From NCBI GenBank assembly GCA_902702965.1, contig CACRXP010000067.1, positions 172,192 through 236,191 of the forward strand: DNA of 64,000 nucleotides, written 5' to 3'. Source of the stretch: Spirometra erinaceieuropaei (Eukaryota > Platyhelminthes > Cestoda > Diphyllobothriidea > Diphyllobothriidae). Each line of letters opens with the position of its first letter. Position 1 is the stretch's first letter. The notes under the pieces are model-generated. The model worked only from the letters and a program-made list of their open reading frames with translations. It made no database searches and had not been told where the DNA came from. The translations under genes and the position numbers were made by a program. This document shows positions 47,501 to 59,220 of the stretch, one piece after another.

Positions 47501-50500
47501 AATTTACGTATGTCTAAAAAGTTCATGCAGGTGTACTTAGCCATAATACAGCTAGTCGTCTCAATTGTCTGATGCCGCCATGAACACACGAAAAAAGGAC
47601 TCAATGTTAAACAACTTCAAAGTAACAAATTGATAAACCTGAGCATTCAGTTATTTCAGACATTGGCAATTTGCATTTGCCAGCTTGCAAGGGGTAGAAC
47701 ATCAACATCAATTAGTTTGTTTAGGATATCTTGCTTAAAGCTTTATTTGCAGATGACCAACTGATTAGGTTCAATAAAACTGCATGGTAATTTTTTCATA
47801 ATATATTGAGACCGTCAAGGTGTCGATATCATGCCAACACACTGCGGTAGAGTAGATATTACGTCTAATATGAAGCAGATAGAAGCCTTTAGCATTATAT
47901 ATCATAAGAGTGCCATCGTTTGCGCCTAATGAATTGGCACTATTGCGTTTTTGCGAGACAAAATTAATAAAATTAATTTCTAAATGGAGCTTAACGTTTG
48001 ATGTTATTTATAATCCCGACTCAACTTGACAAAGACCGGAAATATTGTCTACCATCTGAAGGGTCGTGGTTCGTAGCTTGTAGCTAATGCAAATTGAACC
48101 TACTAAACCATCATAGAATCTCCACGCCGCAAAGCAAACTATTTTCTTATATCTGAAAGGTAATGGCAAAGCAACATTCAACAGAGGTTTTTCGTCTTTC
48201 TACAATATTAATGTGGGAAAACAATCTGAAGTTATGATTTTCGTTGGCCTAACTTTTGCTGTGGCACAACACATTATTCGAAATTTGCCATACAATCTCA
48301 TATGAAAAACGCCTTCGCGACAGTGAAAATCTCGCATTCCAGCATCAGTCGATTTCTGTTTCACAAACGAACAATGAGTGTTTATTCACATAGGATGCCG
48401 GCCAATTTTTTAAAACAATTTTTTTTTAATCAGGAGGGATCACTTTATTGAGATTGCGCTTCTGCCTAATGTGCGGTACAATAGTACAAAAGTTCAGATG
48501 TCAAGAAAGTGCCATTTGTGTGCAAGTCCTTTCGACATTCTTATCGATCCTTAACTTGTGCTCGTGTTTGTTGGCTACGCCAGAGGCGGCTGCAAGCGGG
48601 CTACGTGGACCAGTCATATGCGCACAGAAGGACTTCATACGGATCCCACAGTTGTCATGGGTCAACGCTACTTAGCCAGCCACCCGCATCTAATTTCTTA
48701 TCTGGTACACTCCTTCTCCCTGGCACTGAGTGGAATTGCGATATTTCACTCTCTCCCCTCCCCTCTCTTAACACGATCTACAACTTAATTATCTACATGG
48801 TCTATCTTTTTATTCATCAGTTTAATCGCATTATTAATGTACAGGCCTGAAGGAAATTGGTCAAAATTAGATATATGACCGCTAAGCCGTCTATTGAATT
48901 TACCGATAGGAACTGTTTGAAGTCTAAACATTATTCCTATAATTATGAGGCCTAAGATAAAGACGACGGTCAACATGATATCCTGGTCCAATTATAAGAC
49001 CGCTTTACAGACTAACTACGCTGACGCATGAGTTTTATTAACAAACGTATCAAAAGCATTTCCGCTTACTCAGTGTCATAAAAGTAAAACACAACTGCTT
49101 ATCTCTAAGATGAGCTGAATGTGTGCGTTCCAAGTGGATTTCCAGAAAAAAAATTTGTTGCTTTTCGTTTACCGCATAAAAATGTTAAAAGTGTATGTGG
49201 CTTTTGCATGCTTTCTTGCAAATAATTCAGTTTCAGAGCGTCATGTGTTAATCTTATCACAGGTGTATGAAGAGGCGTAGGATTACTTCCATGGAATGAC
49301 ACCTTCTGTGCACAGTCCGAGACATTTCGACCGGAGTCACTTAGCTTTTGCGTTATATTTTCAGTTCTCACTCCCATCAACAAACTGGCAGTCATGTTCA
49401 CAGGTTGCATGATCTAAGATGCAAACAACTCTTTCTTATCAACCTTGCTGTTGCATTAACATTGAATTCCACTAGGCTGACCATAAGCGAAAAATGTCCC
49501 ACGTAACAAAATATATATTTTTCAGAGTCACTTGATTTGGCTTTGACTGCAGCGTTCTATTCTAAATCGGAATAAGGCCTTGCAATTTTGGCCACTAATT
49601 TGTATTCATTAGTTTTTTAAACACGTTTCCCAGAAGATGTACTTTAAGTCTGACAAAGTTTTTTAGAGAGGATATTGAAGAATGCACGTACAAACTGTGT
49701 GTATCCGTCAGTTCATTTATCCTCAAATGTGGCAAATTGGAAGCTGTGTGCATACTGACACAAGTATAAAACAAAAGCCAAAAAGAGAAAGCGTTTGAGA
49801 CAATATGTAACGTTGATTTTATAAAAGTAGGTATTTCAGTCGCTATATTACATAGCCTGTTTTGAAGACAATAAAGCGCACAATACTTAGAAAACAGATT
49901 GTTCGAAAATTCCATCCCTACGCGCTCAGACATTCCTGTATCATGGCCGCAAATGCCAATTCTGAGGCGATAATTATTGCCAAAAACTACGACTTAATAC
50001 CTGTGCCAAGAAATCGAAATGCTTTGCATTCAGTCTATTCCAGATGAAGCCTTCGATTCTTAATTTTATATTTCGAACACGATGTCGCGTTCTTTGTGCT
50101 CTATGAGTCTGGAAAAGACTTTTAAATATTTTGCTCAGTATTTATGGAAAACCCGTTTTTTGAGGTGAGATCTCAGCTTTTTAAACAAATAAGATCTAAG
50201 ACGTTATCGGGGGGTTAGTTTCCGAAAGTATCATATTACATCTCTGGTGTCAGCGGACGTGCCTGTACCGATACTTATTATACAAAAATTGAAGTGAGAA
50301 GAGAACTAAGTCTATGGGAACAAACTTAAGTATCATAGAGAAAAATGTAAACAGAATTAGATTTTAAACGCAAGCATTAGTCTTGTAAACATACATACTG
50401 ATTATTCTGATTATTTTTTTCTGATTATTATTGTTTTCTGATTATACTGATTATTCTCAAAACAAATAAAGACTTGAGACTTTCTAATTACTATACAGTT

Positions 50501-51226
50501 ACTTCCAAGTGATAGTTAAGATAAAAAAGCTGAATTTAATTTAATTTCAAGGCTTTGCTAAAACCGTCACGATGTTTATCTGACGCACATTGTTCAAAAA
50601 GAATTCAAATTAATGGTTGCGCTTTTTGGTTAGTTAAGGAGATTAAATAGTGCGGCCCGTGAATTGGTGTCAATCCAGAATGGAGACGGCCGACGCTGCA
50701 TCTAATTCTGTCCTATATTCCGCAGAATGTTATTGGGTTGCTTTCAACAAAGCTTGCGGCTAAATTCTCGGTCGTTGCCGGCTAAAGAAATTACCCGCTG
50801 GAAGGCCGGCAAAAGGGTCGGCGCAATTTTCTGCAAGAGGAAATTGGAAAAAAAATTTCAGAGTCAATAAAAATCGTTAGTGCTAAGATAATAAATATTT
50901 ATTTTACGCCAGTTTATAGGCATTGTGAGAAAAAGTAAAAACTCGAAATTCACAAGCAGTAAATAATATGTTAATTAAAAAACGGATTGTCTAATTTCCA
51001 CAAATATTCCCATGTTACATTTTCATAGTCAAGGTGGCGAAAACGCGTTTTGTGTAATTCTTCGTCAGGCCAATAAAATTGCATAAAAGGAATGAAAATG
51101 TACAAAATTAAAAGTGTCCATAGATGTATCAATGGTTTTTAAGTCAAACACACTCATCATGCCCACGCCGCCCCCATGACATGGTCGGCGGGTGTTAGTC
51201 GTCAGAGATAGGGAAGGGGGGTAAGA
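44573..51226. other. No gene recognised
   Basis: A 6.6-kb AT-rich interval with only short open frames (longest 113 codons at 48509-48850 and 112 at 49595-49933), none with a motif I recognise. A TGATTATTC microrepeat lies at about 50398-50457. At 51040-51066 the minus strand has CCTGACGAAG, a word typical of PLE termini, but no matching GAAA block, so no ribozyme is called. Confidence 0.4.
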
Positions 51227-51450
51227 CAGTATTTAAGTGATATTTTAGGATTGAGAAGACGGAGTACCCATCATCGTGATAAGGGATTTGAGGCGGCCTG
51301 GCTTCATCACTTGGGGTTGGCGTTGGCCAATGCAGAGAAAGCGCTTGTGTCAGAGTTTTCTGAGAGCACAACACCGGATTCGCTTCGGTATAGCTACTAC
51401 ATCGGCTATTGATAGTATCTGTTGGCGTAGACCTTTTGAGAAGCATGTTG
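51227..51450. repeat. PLE terminal inverted repeat, left arm
   Basis: Reverse complement of 53442-53664. Shared words (as read in the right arm) are GTCTACGC, GCCGATGTAGTAGCTATAC, AGAAAACTCTGACACAAGC, TTTCTCTGCATTGGCCAA, CCAACCCCAAGTGATGAAGC and TATCACTTAAA. Confidence 0.85.
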
Positions 51451-53441
51451 GAGTCCGATTGACAACCAGAAATGCTTTGTTTGCATCGAATCGATGGTTC
51501 ATATCGAGTAAATGTGTGATAAATTAACTCGAAATCGACCGGGTCTCACCACTCAGAAAATCCAAAAAAATCCTCGGTGTTAAAGGAACTCAATGAGTTC
51601 TAAAGTTTAACACCATACTTGAGGAGGCACACGTGTCGAGGAAATTCTTATAAGGATATATTAAATAGGGTGGTTATCCCAAATACTACTGGAGAACCAC
51701 ACGGAGAATCCATATCGCCGCAATTTCAACTGCACTTAAACGACACGCAGAAAGTCACAATGAGCCAGTTAATGCCAGACTTAAAGAACTCCAGCATAAC
51801 CTGTGTCAGAGAGCAGAGGCTCTCGACTGCCTTGAAAACCACATGAGATTGGCATTCAAAGACCATGTGGATACAGTCAGAATTAAAAGAATGGACGCCA
51901 GGTGGTCTGAGCTTCTTCGATGCGTCCAGTCCGTACAACCTCAGACCGTCCTTCCGAACAATCCGGAACGAGACGTGCATATCTATTCTTCAGTACGTCT
52001 TGATAAAGCTCTTGAAGAGGTACTAACTCTTGGCCCTAGGTTTTGTATTGCACGGCAATTGCCGGTAAAGTTAGAGCTAGAAATCCAATTTAAGAGTCTC
52101 TTTAGTCAGACTGCAGATCTAAAACGCACCGAAGCTGGAAAAGTTGATTGTCTTAAGTCGACTCTCGTTAACTGCTGCCAAGAGTATCTAAGGAAGTCCC
52201 CGAGATACAAGGGTCCCTTGACAAGGGCCCATATCGATAGCCTTAGGAAGCTTAGTAAAAACAAAACCATTGTGCTTAATAGACCGGATAAAGTTTCAGG
52301 AGTAGTAATGATGGATAGGACAGATTATGTGGCGAAACTAGAGGAAATGCTGTGGGATCATTCCAAGTTCTCAAAATCTGAGAAAGATAGGAATCGCGTG
52401 GAGGCTGTCGAGGGTCAGCTGATGACTATTCTCAAAGATCTCTTCAAAGAAGGTCATTTGTCTAGGAAAGAATATGAACGACTGAGACCGGTGGGCTCGA
52501 CAATACCAAGAATGTACGATCTTCCTAAAATTCATAAACAAGGGCTGCCTCTACGTCCGATCTTGGATATGAGGAATTCGCCTTATCATACCGTTGCAAA
52601 ATGGCTAGTGGAAAAACTCAAGCCATTGCAAAGTTACCTTTACCGTCGAAGTTTAAAAGACTCGTTTAAGTTCGTCAAAGCTATAAAAAATATGAACGTT
52701 GGCGGACAAGGGATGTTATCACTGGATGTATCATCGCTGTTTACCAACGTACCCGTGGCAGAAACAGTAAACTATCTTTTTGATGTTATTCGTGATACGA
52801 AAAATTCCATAGACATGCTTGCAGGAGACCATTAATGGTCTCTTCTTCTACAGTTAGTACGTGGACGATATTTTCTGCCTGGCAGATGGTACCACCGATA
52901 TCGAGGAGCGAGTCCAAACGTTAAAAAGTGCGCACCCCTTGCTAAAGTTCACTGCAGAGGCCAAGGTAGATACCGAAATTGCCATTCCCGATGTCCTTCT
53001 GCACAGGCAAGAGGATGGGTCTATCGAGGGAAGGGTGTTCTGAAAGAAACCCTGGACGGGACAATTCGTCATTTTCCTCAGTTTTGTCCCCCTGAACATC
53101 AAACGGAATTAAGTCCACGAATTGGCAGCTAGAGTGAGACGCATCTGCTCACCTGAAGCACTTGATGAATAACTCTAGCAGCTACGGGACAAACTTCGGG
53201 GGAGCGGATACCCAGATAGATTTATCCTCTGAAATATTGGAGAACGCGCCGAAAAGCTCACTGTTGCGACTGCGGAGAAGAAAGATGTATTCATAAGATT
53301 GCCTTTTGCAAGAGACGCAGAGAGCAAACTTGTCCGACGGCGCTTAAATACAGCTATCAACAGGGCTTTCCCAATGACGAATTTTCGCATATGCTTCACA
53401 AACTCTCCCCTCCAAAGTTTGGGAGGTACAGAAAGACAACC

Positions 53442-53664
53442 GGCATGCTTCTCTTAAGGTCTACGCAAACATATACTAGCAGTGGCCGATGTAGTAGCTA
53501 TACGGGAGCGAATCCGGTGTTATGCTGTCAGAAAACTCTGACACAAGCACTTTCTCTGCATTGGCCAATGCCAACCCCAAGTGATGAAGCCATGCCGCCT
53601 CAAATCTCTTATCAAGATGATGGGTACTCCGTGTACTTAATCTAAGAATATCACTTAAAGTCTG
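53442..53664. repeat. PLE terminal inverted repeat, right arm
   Basis: Inverted copy of 51227-51450, with roughly one mismatch in ten bases by eye. Open frames of 80-90 codons in either arm are the same repeat read on different strands. Confidence 0.85.
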
Positions 53665-55739
53665 TGTGAAAAGTTTTTGTGTATATTTTTTTTGAAAATC
53701 AAAGGGCATGATCTGAATTAGATAATAGCAGTGAAATACGAAATGTGGCTTCATGCAAACATGTGCATTCCATAAAATAAATTGAGCTGACCTATTGAAT
53801 AAAACACTTTAGAACTGTCGGTGGATTGTGTTTTTTAAGGACTGCCGGGGTTAATATTTTTTCGCTACAATTTTCAAGATTCTGATGCTATTTGGTTTAA
53901 AGACATCTTTCAACGTAGAGAGTGTTTGGTGTTTGTTTTCATATAGGAGGTTTTGAGATCACGTTTGAGGATTTACTTAAAAAATAAAACATCGTCAACG
54001 AACAAAGTGGCCATTCATAAGGACATTAGGTAACGAATTTGATTTCGATCGATTAGAAGACCGCTTTTTATAATTTACCACTTTAAGGAGAGTATTGATT
54101 CTGCCCTCCGCCGATCAATCTCAGTGTACTTTGAATTTTCGCATGGAAAGACCACAGCTTACCCCTTCTTCCATGTTCTTAAGCAATTCTTATATTTTAA
54201 TAGCAATATAAATATTTATATTCGAGTTATACCGACCCGAGGAGGATTTATTGGACGCAATGTTCGCTTGCTACAGTTTCTTTTTTAGATATGTTTACTT
54301 AAAATTTGGCGGCAAACAAAAATTCCTTTAGCGCTGAGTATCAAAAATACCCTTTTTTATAACATCGTATTTAAAATGTAATTTATGAAACCAATAGAGG
54401 TTGAAACAAATAACTTTTTTATCCTCACATTCCTTACTGGTGCTTGCAAAGCATACCATTAAGCCTAACTCCAGCACAGAATTATGTAAATCACGAGCGT
54501 CCAAATGCTTCGTGATTATGAAAAACACGTTTAATGGCTGGATACTTACTTGATCTAAATGTGCACATTCATTTAAACACATCTTCTAACCAACTATACA
54601 ATTTAAGAAAAAACACCAATTCAGTACAAATAAACACAAAAAATCATATTAACGGATATTTGTGTACAATACATTGCAGTTTTCACAGACATAAACATTG
54701 GGCTAAAATTAAAGCCCTTTTATGGAAATTTTTCCTTGATTAAGATGTTCGTGCAGATGGCCGTAGAGAAGGTCGTGGAAACGTCAAGATCGTGGGTTGA
54801 CTGAAAAGTGCTAAACTCCGGATTATACTGTAGGAAATGCTATAGCGATAATTAAGCTTAATTCTTATTTTAAAACGGTATTTTGGTATAACAGTTACAT
54901 GTCATAAGACACCGCATCAACCATGCTTTTCAAGGACAAATTAAATTTGCTGCTACCGTGTGGTACGTGCATTTTTTAGCGCCTTTCTCGGGTTTTTCTT
55001 AAATCAGAAGGGACTTTCAAGAAAATGAATTGGCTGCTATGTGAATTTAATATTTTTTGCTAGTATTGTTCAAAATACTGTCATTTGCTTATGCGGACGG
55101 GTAAAAAAGCGGAAAGTGAATAATAATTGTAACGAGCTCAAACAACAGAATACTACTTGGTGTCCAGTAGTCACTTTATCGCCTGAAAGCTAGAAAACGG
55201 GAACTCACGGGAATATGCATATATGAATTATCGTAAAAAACCTTAGTTTACGTTAGATCTTCTCAGATCTGTCCTGCGATTTTACGCTTCTAAAAAGTTA
55301 CCATGGCATGACGCCTCCCTCAATGTTTTCGAAAGGTCCATTTTGGTACGAGCATAACCACTCTTATATGATTTAACATCACTTGAAGCTATATGCCTTG
55401 GTCCTAAGCTTTGCATACCTCGTTGAAATTGTATTAGTAAGAATTGGAAATTCAGTTAGAGAACCCCTGGAACCAAACATTTGATATATTGGCAGCTTCC
55501 GCAGACAGTATCCAACACTTAGAATTAGCAATAGAGAATTGAAGCTATCAGATGGACAAAATGTCAAAGAGTCCTAAAAAAGCACAGGTAGAGAAATAAA
55601 ATGAACTGCGGAAAAACGAAATGAGCTTGTTAAATAGATCTGAATATGAAAAATCAGTCGAAATAAGTAAAAGCTAGGGGTTCATAGCAAAGACATAAAC
55701 GATATGATTCGGCCAGAAAAAAATTAGTAAAGGCAACCA
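53665..55739. other. No gene recognised
   Basis: AT-rich, short open frames only (up to 84 codons), no motif, no RNA gene. Confidence 0.4.
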
Positions 55740-57280
55740 AAGAAACAGATTCTTTGGATGACGGAGGGGCAAAATTGACTGACTGTTTAAGGAGGCTTAA
55801 CACAGCAAGTCACATAAGTGACCATGACTTCAAACATCTCCGCCCAGTCGGCACGCATATTCCTCGATAATGCGGTTTGGCTATGGTCCGTAAGGAATTA
55901 CAAAGGCTTTGACAGAGAAACGTAAGCCAATACATCATCAGCTAGCACCACGCAGCTATAGAAATACCTTTCTATTCATTGGCGACACTAAAGTCCACAA
56001 CCTTAATCACATGATGATGTTCTCAGTAGACGCCGCATCATTTTGTACGATCTTCCCAGTCACCGGAGCAATAGATTATTTCTGTGATTTTTTTATCTGT
56101 CAATCAACAAAAAATAGAAAAGGCGATGAGTACACTTAGGGAACTACTAATAAGGTGCACGTAAATGTACAATTCCTTTTAGAAAACAACCTCTTAAGAC
56201 AGTTCAACGGCGTTGCTATGCGTTTGCCTATTGGACCTTTCATAGCCGACGTCTTCAGGGCCAACATGCAGACTTTTCAACTAAGCGATCAGATCAAAGA
56301 GCCCAAACATTGCAGTCGCTTTGTCGATGATATCTTTGTGATTACAATCACAGAAACCGAAGTTGCTTACCTCCTGAAGGCTCTCAACAGAGCATATTCC
56401 TCAATTGAACTCACGTAAGAGATGGGGTCGGCCAGATTGCTTCCTTTCTTATATGTCCTTCTAAACAGTTCATTTGAAGTTAGCATCCGGAGGAGCGTCT
56501 ATCGGAAGAAAACACGATCTGGAAAATGCACGCACTTTGCTGGTTTCGTACCCCTCCAAAAAAACAAACAGGTGTCGGGCAAAAAAGGGTTAAACATATG
56601 TTTATTCACATAGTGTCGAGGAGAAATATAACAAAATCCAGGAATTGCTCCCCGAAAACGGGTTTCCAACATGTTGATTGCAAAGAATATTTCCAAATCA
56701 GCCGCAAATCTCACTACGTCGACCGCCGTAAAAACGGTGTTCCTCAAAAGCCCTTTCCAAGGAGACGCTGCAAGTGTTGTCCTAAAAACGCGCCTTGACC
56801 AAGCTGTCTCCGGAACACTTCCAACAGCAAGCGTTCGCATATCATTCTTTACAAACCCTATTTTACGCGGAGAAGGCAAGGACAGGCTGCCAGCTCACTC
56901 CGCCTCAATTTGCATCAGCAAATATTATATGAAGCGGGCTATGTATGTCGTACGAGTCGGCGCCTTTCAAAAGAATACAAAAACACCTACCGATTAGCTG
57001 ACAAAAAGTAAAGCTAGGAGAATATACAGAGCCATTTTTGCAAATATAGTTGATTTATGGCGTCTTGTGAGCCCCGCAGAGGCATTTCATATAATTAAAA
57101 AGACCCCTTTAGCTAACCTAAGTTATAAGGCCAGCGCCTTTTAGCAACAGCAGAAGCGACTGCCATCAGGTTAAGAAGACCTTTAGTATGCGCCCAGAGG
57201 AACCTCTTTCAGGCTCTACGCTTACCGAAGTCGGAGGTTGACGAACCACATACAATTTTCTGCGACTGTACGCTTTAAAG
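55740..57280 (+). mobile_element. Penelope-like element, decayed RT-linker-endonuclease remnant
   Basis: Plus-strand pieces in PLE order. About 55745-55865 reads LTDCLRRLN then HDFKHLRPVGTHIPR. At 56155-56418 comes FNGVAMRLPIGPFIADVF and the RT active site RFVDDIF. About 56480-56580 reads RRSVYRKKTRSGKCTHFAGF. At 56671-56900 is the linker (KSPFQGDAAS, RISFFTNPILRGEGKDRLP). About 56905-56990 is the start of the GIY-YIG domain (YVCRTSRRLSKEY). Stops and frame changes separate the pieces, and the RT middle is partly deleted (about 55865-56150). The linker with PILRGEGKDRLP differs from the element at 19.5 kb, so these are different PLE subfamilies. No terminal repeats were found. Confidence 0.8.
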
Positions 57281-59144
57281 TAGCTTGCAGTTTTAATTCT
57301 GAATGATTAGATTTTTTACTAAATGTACACCGTCATATATGAATGTACTGGCCTGACGAGAATTCATCCAAACCAACGTTCACTTTTTACCATTTTTTAA
57401 ACTTTAAAACAGGTATTTATATGCATGTTTATAAAAATGCACTTGGTTTTATAAAATGGCAAAAAACATCCATAATAAAGATGCTATTTATATCGAAATT
57501 TAGCTTTAAAGAGTACTGTGTTTTTCAAATGGCCGGGAAGAACTTTCTTAACGGCAGCTTTGGGACGTGATTAATGAATTGCGGACAAAAGTGCGTGGTA
57601 ATTTGTGTTAACGTCCTGCATCAAGTACCACTTCGGATGGACGACACAGATTAGCACTTAATGATTTGTTTTCATTGAATGTGGTTGTACTCTCAAAATA
57701 CGCCGCAAGATTAAAATCAACTGTAGCGCATTGACAGGCATGAAGGTTGTATTGATATACCCTCATGAATCTTTATGGCTTAATTAAATCCAGAGACATT
57801 TAAATATTTAAAGTAGATGGCAGATAAAAAAGGTGACAGAAACCGACGTATTTAGTCTATTTCCTAAATTACAGCTTTTCGGAAAAACCTATTGACATTT
57901 AAAACTCTCTGGAATAAGACTTGGACTAAAAACTGTAGCACAAAATTCATCTCAGTTCGATATAAAACAACTAATTTGCTTGCACTTGTCAAAACGTCCA
58001 GGGTTGTCCATAATATAAGTTGCTATATTGGGGACAATTGGTTTACGAAATTCTGTAGAAACGTTTTGTCATATATATTTGGATATAAAACAACACCATT
58101 TTAAAAATTTTCATTTTGTCATTATGGCTGCTCTTAAATGTACTCGCTTTTTCGGCTGAAAAAGGCAAATGAGAATATATGGTTTGCATGAGTGGCATTT
58201 CACTTTCGTTTTCCTCGTTGATATTCATATAAATGTAATATTTTAGACACTATTTTGTATGATCAAGGTACACAAGCTTGTTTTTTCCGAACTTATTTTA
58301 TGACAGATCGTTGCGCATCTAGGTAACTTAACTTAAAAAAGAAAATTTTTTTTCCAAAAAAGTATTCAGGTCCGTTTCTAAATGTACGTCCGAAAGCAAA
58401 CATCATATATATTTGTTTAATAACGACACAAACAAACACTGAAGCATGCTTCACAGCCACCAAAAATTTTGAGTACATTTTCAGGCACAATCTGATCCTT
58501 ACAACACAATATCTGAAGCAACTAACATTAAGGACATGTAAGAAGTAGATTCTAACGCAAACTGGCCAACAGAGCAAGTCGGAACACAGATCCAAATTAA
58601 AAAGTCTGCTTTATTACCTTAATTTTTCCGGTTTTGTGTTAATGCTAAAAAAGGAAAGATGCCAATTTTTTTTGGAAACAGAACGCAATTTTTTTTGTAA
58701 ATTTGCCTTTATTTTTTTACGCATGGAATGTGTAGACAACGCAGGTGAAATCGGTAGATACCAAGCCATGTTTTTTGTCCATTATACCAATGGACCGATA
58801 CTATCAAACGTTAACGGTACGTCATTTTAATAGCGGTTTCATCCGTCCTTTTTTCGAATGGTTATATCGTTCTGTTAAGGTGATATAATTGTTGCAGTTT
58901 AGATAAGAAACGACGAAATTTCAGCATTTAATTATTCCAGAGGCCACCAGGTCTGCATATAAGAACAAGTTTACGCAAAAGAATAACAAAATAACCAACG
59001 GTCCAATTTCAAAAGCTTGTTATTTAAAAATGATATGACATTCCGTGCGATAATGAGCAGATGTGCATTTATATTCTGTCAACGTTGCAGTCATACCGTG
59101 TTCATCATTTGAAAAAAGATAGTTGTCGATGTTATGAGTAATCA
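57281..59144. other. No gene recognised
   Basis: AT-rich with open frames of at most 100 codons and no motif. No repeat or RNA gene seen. Confidence 0.4.
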
Positions 59145-59220
59145 CTAAACAAATTCACTGTTCAGAACAATAGTTGTAATATTCAAGGTCGTTACATAAA
59201 TCTTGTTTAGTTCAAACCTA

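Larger units (their letters stand above)
51227..53664 (+). mobile_element. Penelope-like element with terminal inverted repeats and internal RT deletion
   Basis: The interior codes on the plus strand. A 330-codon frame (51843-52835) contains the PLE N-terminal region and RT fingers/palm: LNRPDKVSGVVMMDRTDYV, ERLRPVGSTIPRMYDLPKIH, LRPILDMRNSPYHTVAKWL and motif A SLDVSSLFTNVPV. After a break at about 52835-52855 comes motif C, YVDDIF (from about 52857), then later RT and linker pieces (about 52870-53400: EIAIPDVLLH, a KLTVATAEKKDVFIRLPFAR-like piece). The block between motifs A and C (the GVAMGSPLGP region) is missing, and no GIY-YIG domain is seen. Arms of about 223 bp at 51227-51450 and 53442-53664 are inverted copies. 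It cannot move by itself. It is older than, or a different subfamily from, the element at 36.1 kb. Confidence 0.85.

Noticed and set aside
51030..51066. Hammerhead ribozyme near a PLE-terminus-like word CCTGACGAAG (minus strand)
   Set aside because: The CUGANGA core is present, but no GAAA block follows at the right distance and stem II does not form.
56499..56879. 126-codon minus-strand frame
   Set aside because: It is the antisense of the PLE linker coding region on the plus strand.
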